From Acidobacteriaceae bacterium (GTDB taxonomy: Bacteria; Acidobacteriota; Terriglobia; Terriglobales; Acidobacteriaceae), in assembly GCA_003151335.1 (NCBI GenBank), contig PLXE01000098.1, forward strand, positions 23,515 to 87,514: a stretch of DNA of 64,000 nt. The letters are read 5' to 3'. Below are positions 59,063 through 64,000 of the stretch, piece by piece (positions within the stretch are counted from its first letter, which is position 1; every line of letters begins with the position of its first letter). The position numbers and the translations under genes are program-made. Under the pieces are notes generated by a model that worked only from the letters and a program-made list of their open reading frames with translations, ran no database searches and was not told the DNA's origin.

Positions 59063-59911
59063 CTGCGCAAAAAGTGGAAAGAAGTGGGCCTCGGCTCGCT
59101 AAACCTGGTGGCCGTCGCTGTGGTTATCACCTTGGTCCAGCCCGTGCTGCGGGAGTACACCCCTGCGGCGGGAACGGCCGTGCTTGCGCTGCTCTGCCTG
59201 GCCACTTACATTCTGGCTTCGCGACTGATCGAGCGGCGCACTCCCACTGAGCTGGCCGTCAATCGTGCTTTGCCGGAAGGCGCAGCCGGAATCGTCATCG
59301 GCTTTCTGCTGTTCGCTGTCGTGATGGCAATCCTGCTGGCCGTGGGCGTCTATCATCCGGCAGGTTGGGGCACGACCAGCGGGCTGGCCAACGGATTCTC
59401 CTTCGCGGTGATGGCGGCCATAACGGAAGAGATCCTGTTTCGCGGGCTGCTCTTCCGCTTGAGTTCGAAGCTGGTTGGGACCTGGGGCGCGTTGATCGTT
59501 ACATCCGGACTATTCGGTCTGGCGCACAAGGCCAATCCCGGCGCCACCCTCGCCAGTTCGGTGGCGATCGCGCTGGAAGCCGGCGTTCTGCTGGGTGCGG
59601 CCTATGCCGCGACGCAACGGCTGTGGCTGCCCATCGGGCTGCACATTGGCTGGAACTTTACCGAAGGCCCGCTGTTCGGCATGACGCTGTCTGGTAATAA
59701 GATGACCGAGGGCGTGCTGCGCGGATCGCTGAGCGGGCCGGGAATAATGACGGGTGGTGTGTTCGGCCCGGAAGCCTCGATTGTGGCGGTCATGGTCTGC
59801 CTGGTAGCGGCGCTCTATTTCCTGTGGAGGATCGTGAAGCTGCATCGCGCCGAGCCCGCGATGTGGGACAAGCTGGCGGGGCAAAAGCGCGGAACGGAAA
59901 TGATATGTTAA
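59063..59911 (+). CDS. CPBP intramembrane metalloprotease, copy 2 (probable CTG start)
   Basis: The frame can start at GTG 59084, but that codon has no spaced ribosome-binding site. CTG at 59063 lies 5 nt after GGAGG (59053-59057), the same arrangement as the panB GTG, and adds the basic LRKKWKE n-region that suits the first helix, so CTG is preferred (282 residues). CPBP motifs: TEEILFRGLLF, FGLAHKANPGAT, HIGWNFTEGP. Resembles the copy at 46632. A methyltransferase gene follows after 18 nt. Confidence 0.85.
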   Translation: MRKKWKEVGLGSLNLVAVAVVITLVQPVLREYTPAAGTAVLALLCLATYILASRLIERRTPTELAVNRALPEGAAGIVIGFLLFAVVMAILLAVGVYHPAGWGTTSGLANGFSFAVMAAITEEILFRGLLFRLSSKLVGTWGALIVTSGLFGLAHKANPGATLASSVAIALEAGVLLGAAYAATQRLWLPIGLHIGWNFTEGPLFGMTLSGNKMTEGVLRGSLSGPGIMTGGVFGPEASIVAVMVCLVAALYFLWRIVKLHRAEPAMWDKLAGQKRGTEMIC

Positions 59912-59929
59912 CGACGGGAGAGGCAAATC

Positions 59930-60652
59930 GTGGCGAGCAACTTTACGGCGCACAACATCCGGCTTGACGACGGGTCTTTGACCAAGCCGGAGCAGCCCTG
60001 GCAGATGGAACATGTCCCGCTGCTCAGGTTCACCAAGCAATTCCTGCGGATGCTCTTTCCGGATGGCTTCGCTGGCAAACGGGTTGTCGATCTAGGGTGC
60101 CTCGAGGGCGGCTATACCGTCGAACTCGCGCGTGCCGGATTCGATGCGCTGGGCATCGAGGTCCGGCAAAGCAATTTTGAGAATTGTCAGCGAGTCAAAG
60201 CGGGGACCAATCTGCCCAACCTGACTTTCGCTTGTGATGATGTCCACAACTTGGCGAAGTATGGTGTCTTCGATGTGATTTTCTGCTGTGGCCTCCTTTA
60301 CCACCTGGATGAGCCGCGCAAGTTCGTCGATCTGATGGCGCAAGTGTGCCGCCGGGTCGTCATTATCGATACTCACGTCGCCGAGACCCGGCGCAACGGC
60401 AAGTTTCGTCTTTCCTGGGTTACCGAGAATGAAGGTTGGGCAGGACGCTGGTATCCCGAGGGCAACAGTGACAGGTGGCGCTATGAAGCTAAGTGGTCGG
60501 CCTGGAGCAATCGCAAGTCATTCTGGCCGATGAAGCGCGACCTCATGCAAGGTTTGCAACAGGCGGGTTTCACCATGGTTCTGGAATGTCCCATCTTCGA
60601 CCCCGACCGCGAACTCGCCCATAGGGTGACCATCGTGGGCGTGAAAGATTGA
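59930..60652 (+). CDS. Class I SAM-dependent methyltransferase
   Basis: 240 residues, GTG start with GGGAGAGG upstream. Rossmann signatures: VVDLGCLEGGYTVELARAG, IEVRQSN as the acidic strand end, and FDVIFCCGLLYHL. The C-terminal half (about 150-240), with KSFWPMKRDLMQGLQQAGF, resembles the tRNA-uridine carboxymethyltransferase or lipid/sugar methyltransferase group, but the acceptor is unknown. It follows CPBP copy 2 by 18 nt. Confidence 0.82.
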   Translation: MASNFTAHNIRLDDGSLTKPEQPWQMEHVPLLRFTKQFLRMLFPDGFAGKRVVDLGCLEGGYTVELARAGFDALGIEVRQSNFENCQRVKAGTNLPNLTFACDDVHNLAKYGVFDVIFCCGLLYHLDEPRKFVDLMAQVCRRVVIIDTHVAETRRNGKFRLSWVTENEGWAGRWYPEGNSDRWRYEAKWSAWSNRKSFWPMKRDLMQGLQQAGFTMVLECPIFDPDRELAHRVTIVGVKD

Positions 60653-60727
60653 CAGTCTGCGGCGCTGATTTGCCCTCCCGCGAGATGACAAGCCCCTGCC
60701 TCCGGTAGCATCCTTGAATAGGCACTC

Positions 60728-63256
60728 ATGACGCTGCAGCGCAAACCGGCCGGTGGTTCGATGGCCCGTGTTGTTTTTCTCGTGGGAATGTTTCTTTGCG
60801 CCCTGAGCCCGGCGATGCCGGGGCAATCGATTCCGCTGACCTCCGGGCCGGTGTTGCCGTTGTATCGGGCGCTGCGCAGTGTCGAACTCGACCCCCAACG
60901 GGTGTTCCAGATCCGCGAGGCGGAGATCAATCGCGAAGATATTCATATCTGGCTGAACGACGGCACGATCGCGTTTACCCAGTCCGTCGATGGCAAGGTG
61001 ACGGGCGCCTTCTTTGAAGGAGAAGGCGAGGTGCTGGTGCGTCCTCCCGACCGCATGGAGCGCGCGTCGCTGGGCCGCTTCATCGGCGCCGGCGTATTGG
61101 AAGAGCGGTTTTCGACCGCGTATCTGCGCTTCAACGACAACACGGCGAAGGACCTGGAGCCGTATCTGCGCCCGCCCACCGATGCCGCAGCTTTCCTAAC
61201 GCGGGCTGATCCTCCGGCACGCGCGCTGGCGCAGGTCGATGCCATGCGGCTCTGCATTTCGTTCACCGGCGCACCGCCCGCGCCTGCGGCGGGCGAAGCC
61301 GCTCCCGCGGCGGACCGTTTTCTGCATGCTCGCATCGCGGGTGAGCACTACGGAGTGTTCGACGTCTATTTCGACACCCTGAGTCCAGAGCAGATCGTGG
61401 TAGGCAATACTTCCTCGCAGAACCAGCAAATCTATTACGACCTGTGGATGACCTTCCCCATGCGCTCGCAGCGCAAGACCCCGCTTTCCAACCTCCGCTT
61501 CGAGGGACCCAACGGACCGGCGTGGACGCGGGACGTTCTGACCGTCAGCAAATACACCATTAGCGGAAAGCTCGACCCGCCGCGAGACCTGGCGGCAGAG
61601 GCAACGCTCGACGTGGAGGTGAAACAAAGCGGCGCGCGCATGGTGCTCTTCGAACTGTCCCGCTACCTGCAACTGAAGCAGGTCGACGCCGACGGCCAGC
61701 CGCTGGAGTACATCCAGAACGAAGCCGTGGAAGGCAGCGAGATGTCGCGGCGTGGCAACGACGTGGTCGCAGTCGTCTTTCCCCAGCCCTTGCAGGCGGG
61801 AGCGCATTTTCCCCTGCGCTTCAGCTATGCCGGTTCGGTGCTGTCGGATGCGGGCGGCGGGCTGCTTTACGCGGGCGCGCGCGGGACCTGGTATCCCAAC
61901 CGCGGCATCGCCATGACCAATTACGATGTCACCTTCCGCTTTCCCGGGCCTTGGACGGTGGTGGCTACCGGGAAACTGGTTTCGCTGCAGCGACAGGGCG
62001 GCGACTTCCTGGCCCACTGGGTCACCGAGAAACCCATTCCCATCGCCGGATTCAACATGGGCGTGTACGTCCGCAGTGCGGCAAAGTCCGGTGATGTGGA
62101 GGTGAACGCCTACTCGGCGCGCGGCGGCATCATCAAAATCATGCCTCCGTCCGGCATGGTCGCCACCTCGCCCGGGCCGGAATCGTTGCTCGCTTCCCGG
62201 ACCTCGGGGATGAAGCCCGAGCCCTTCCCCAGCGCCGCTAGCCGGGGACAATCGCTGGCCGACAGCGCCGCGGAAACCCTGACTGCACTTTCGCAAATGC
62301 TGGGAGCGTATCCCTTCAGCACCCTCTCGCTGGCGGAAAATCCAAGTACCGACAGCCAGGGATGGCCGGGACTGGTTTTCCTTTCCAGCTACGTTTACCT
62401 CAGCCCGGAGCAGCGCGCCGCCTTGAACCTTCCGCCGGCTGACCAGATCATCTATGGCGATGTCATGATGCCGCATGAACTCGCCCACCAGTGGTTCGGG
62501 GACAAAGTGTCGTGGGCCAGCTATCACGAGCAATGGTTGATGGAAGGACTGGCAAACTACTGTTCGCTGATGCTGCTGGAACGCACTCGCCTGGCGGACG
62601 TGAAGCTGACCCTGCAGACCTATCGAAATTGGCTGGCGTCCAAGTCGAAAGAGGGCCGGCCCAACGTGGAAGCCGGACCGGTAACGCTGGGCATACGCCT
62701 GTCCTCGTCGCACTTTCCCAATGGCTACGAAATCATTACCTATGGCCGCGGCACCTGGCTCATTCACATGTTGCGCTGCCTGTTGCGCGACGCCTCGCGG
62801 ACCGCGGAAAAGCCGGATGGCGACGACACCGCTTTTCTTGCTTTGTTGCGCAACATTGTGGACCGCTATCAAGGGAAAGAAATCACCAACACGGATTTCC
62901 AGCAGGCCATCGAGGCGGTGCTGCCGCGCGCCTTGTGGTTTGAGGACCGCAAATCGCTGGATTGGTTTTTTGATGGATGGGTGAACGGCACCGCATTTCC
63001 GCAACTCGAAGTTGCCGAGGTAAAGATGGCGCGCAACGCCGGAACGGTGAAGGTCAGCGGAGTCCTCCGGCAGAAGTTGGCGCCCCCGGACCTGGTGACC
63101 AGCGTTCCGGTCTACGGCGTGACGGGAGAGCAACCAATCTATCTGGGCCGCGTCTTCGCAGAAGGCGACGAAACCCGATTCAGCCTGTCCGCCCCCGCAG
63201 AGGTGAAGCAGTTGGTGCTCGATCCCTACCAGACCGTGCTGACCGCGCCGCAGTGA
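60728..63256 (+). CDS. Secreted M1-family (gluzincin) aminopeptidase-like protein
   Basis: 842 residues. A signal peptide ends PAMPGQ (about 33); a second ATG at 60761 would shorten the n-region by 11. The zinc motif HELAH is at 583-587 and its partner Glu at 606 (HExxH-x18-E), inside MMPHELAHQWFGDKVSW and EQWLMEGLANY. The usual N-terminal GAMEN motif is not obvious, so aminopeptidase specificity is uncertain. Residues 1-400 hold beta-rich domains. The enzyme is probably periplasmic. It stands alone between a methyltransferase and tRNA-Ser. Confidence 0.85.
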   Translation: MTLQRKPAGGSMARVVFLVGMFLCALSPAMPGQSIPLTSGPVLPLYRALRSVELDPQRVFQIREAEINREDIHIWLNDGTIAFTQSVDGKVTGAFFEGEGEVLVRPPDRMERASLGRFIGAGVLEERFSTAYLRFNDNTAKDLEPYLRPPTDAAAFLTRADPPARALAQVDAMRLCISFTGAPPAPAAGEAAPAADRFLHARIAGEHYGVFDVYFDTLSPEQIVVGNTSSQNQQIYYDLWMTFPMRSQRKTPLSNLRFEGPNGPAWTRDVLTVSKYTISGKLDPPRDLAAEATLDVEVKQSGARMVLFELSRYLQLKQVDADGQPLEYIQNEAVEGSEMSRRGNDVVAVVFPQPLQAGAHFPLRFSYAGSVLSDAGGGLLYAGARGTWYPNRGIAMTNYDVTFRFPGPWTVVATGKLVSLQRQGGDFLAHWVTEKPIPIAGFNMGVYVRSAAKSGDVEVNAYSARGGIIKIMPPSGMVATSPGPESLLASRTSGMKPEPFPSAASRGQSLADSAAETLTALSQMLGAYPFSTLSLAENPSTDSQGWPGLVFLSSYVYLSPEQRAALNLPPADQIIYGDVMMPHELAHQWFGDKVSWASYHEQWLMEGLANYCSLMLLERTRLADVKLTLQTYRNWLASKSKEGRPNVEAGPVTLGIRLSSSHFPNGYEIITYGRGTWLIHMLRCLLRDASRTAEKPDGDDTAFLALLRNIVDRYQGKEITNTDFQQAIEAVLPRALWFEDRKSLDWFFDGWVNGTAFPQLEVAEVKMARNAGTVKVSGVLRQKLAPPDLVTSVPVYGVTGEQPIYLGRVFAEGDETRFSLSAPAEVKQLVLDPYQTVLTAPQ

Positions 63257-63414
63257 GCGGCGACGGGATAGGAAGGCGCGATGCGAATTGCGGGTAGGGG
63301 TTGAAATTCAGCCACTACCGAATTGCGCTGAGGCTGCTGCACAATCGCAGTCGGCTGCTATAATCAGAAAGCTCGAAGCAGCAGCGCCCGCCACAGCGGG
63401 CATACGCCCTAGCC

Positions 63415-63509
<95 letters not shown>

Positions 63510-63560
63510 AATTTATAACCTGTAATAGACTCAATAACTTGAAATCAGTAGTACACTCGT

Positions 63561-63591
63561 GGTGTCTGTTATAGAGCAGTAAACAGACACC
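63561..63591. promoter_or_regulatory. Perfect inverted repeat upstream of the integrase gene
   Basis: GGTGTCTGTT (63561-63570) and AACAGACACC (63582-63591) with an 11-nt spacer, 12 nt before the integrase ATG and over a candidate -10 (TATAGA, 63570-63575). It could be an operator, an integrase arm site or a transcript hairpin controlling integrase expression. The surrounding 63508-63603 is AT-rich against the genome. Confidence 0.6.
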
Positions 63592-63603
63592 AAGAGGTGC
63601 TAT

Positions 63604-64000
63604 ATGGCAGTAAAGAAAACCGTTCGGATCATCAAGAAGATCCGCGAGGACGGTGGACAGTGGCGCTTCGTTTCTCTGCGCCGAGCCGGTACTCGTTACG
63701 CTTGGGACAAGCGGCCAGGCCATTATTTTGTGGAGTGGTGGGAAGGGCGCAGCCGGCGGCGCCAGACTGCAGGGCAGACGCCAAGTGAGGCCATGGAGGC
63801 CCAACGGCGGAAACGCAACGAGCTTGTCGGCGAACGGGTGCTCGGCACGAAAGGCGAGCTACCGACGCAGGCGGACACACCCCTGACGCTCCTATCCGAT
63901 GCCATTGATATGTATTTGCAGCATGTGAGCGTGCACTCGACGGATAAGCCGCGCACCGTCAGGCGGTACGCGGCGGTCCTAGACCACGTGAAGCGAATCT
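63604..64000 (+). CDS. int: Tyrosine-type site-specific integrase (N-terminal part; runs off the right edge)
   Basis: 132 codons are visible with no stop. AAGAGGTG lies 4 nt before the ATG. The first 60 residues form a basic, aromatic-rich arm-binding-like region (GHYFVEWWEGRSRRRQTAG). A SAM-like core-binding domain begins at about 95 (LTLLSDAIDMYLQHV and KPRTVRRYAAVLDHVKRI), as in phage-type integrases. The catalytic domain (R-H-R-Y) lies beyond the window. Its position just downstream of tRNA-Ser marks an integrated element whose body lies to the right. Confidence 0.82.
   Translation, partial: MAVKKTVRIIKKIREDGGQWRFVSLRRAGTRYAWDKRPGHYFVEWWEGRSRRRQTAGQTPSEAMEAQRRKRNELVGERVLGTKGELPTQADTPLTLLSDAIDMYLQHVSVHSTDKPRTVRRYAAVLDHVKRI

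Noticed and set aside
61196..63133. A 645-codon open frame on the minus strand across the M1 peptidase
   Set aside because: Antisense shadow; the plus strand has HExxH-x18-E and a signal peptide.

Overview
The window is a high-GC bacterial chromosome segment, densely coding on both strands. It most likely comes from an Acidobacteriota genome, near the Terriglobia/Korobacteraceae. The pointers are: actA-actB of alternative complex III; a YVTN-propeller protein ending in repeated 'PCR-DTR' modules; a Fis-like protein with the 'AARxLGMHRNTLSR' helix-turn-helix beside purC-cvpA; a BshB1-type deacetylase with AHRDD in place of AHPDD; and a protein with a Gly/Asn-rich 'IGGSNNQAT' segment. This placement is inference; no rRNA or marker search was possible.

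Layout. 1-5426 (minus): alternative complex III genes (actB running off the left edge, actA) and a membrane-embedded spermidine-synthase-like protein. 5646-10301: an OmpA-type outer-membrane protein, a JAMM peptidase, hypothetical and membrane proteins, and a decayed transposase. 10410-14209: panB, a secreted protein and panC (pantothenate synthesis), then a convergent membrane glycosyltransferase. 14408-18854: a GH18-NodB-GT2 fusion and pyrD. 19169-24665: a surface propeller protein with a C-terminal frameshift, a STAS protein, small secreted proteins and a permease remnant. 24665-30658: SDR, CarD, GreA, a CDP-alcohol phosphatidyltransferase, MalQ, SSB and a SET-domain protein. 30860-36081: a plus-strand run with purC-cvpA-fis-like, rhodanese, an MBL hydrolase, an O-methyltransferase and bshB1. 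36115-38807: a VapBC toxin-antitoxin pair, a prenyl synthase and LeuB. 38994-42456: a YgfZ/GcvT-like protein, a DUF1844 protein, a PhnP-like hydrolase and RibF. 42556-51322: PagL-like, ChbG-like, a PLP decarboxylase overlapping a GHMP kinase, a CPBP protease, a secreted protein, NadE and a DsbA-like protein. 51326-56699 (minus): a UvrC-like protein, a DnaC-like ATPase, HigBA and a long malate synthase. 56870-63256: HU, L31, DusB, a second CPBP protease, a methyltransferase and an M1 peptidase. 63415-64000: tRNA-Ser(GCU) followed by a tyrosine integrase, the left border of a probable integrated element.

Most genes are housekeeping: CoA, pyrimidine, purine, NAD, FAD, leucine and isoprenoid synthesis, respiration, and transcription or translation factors. 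The unusual content is in the non-coding DNA. (1) Five loci carry heptamer arrays with different unit sequences that share the frame GCYRNNN. They touch gene ends, in two cases supplying the stop codon. (2) Four copies of another intergenic repeat have the form GTCATC..GAGCGA..TCGAGGGACC. (3) Six genes start exactly 6 nt after a -10 hexamer, suggesting leaderless transcription. (4) A two-tier hairpin leader precedes rpmE. (5) Near-perfect palindromes overlap the promoters of both toxin-antitoxin pairs, and another precedes the integrase.
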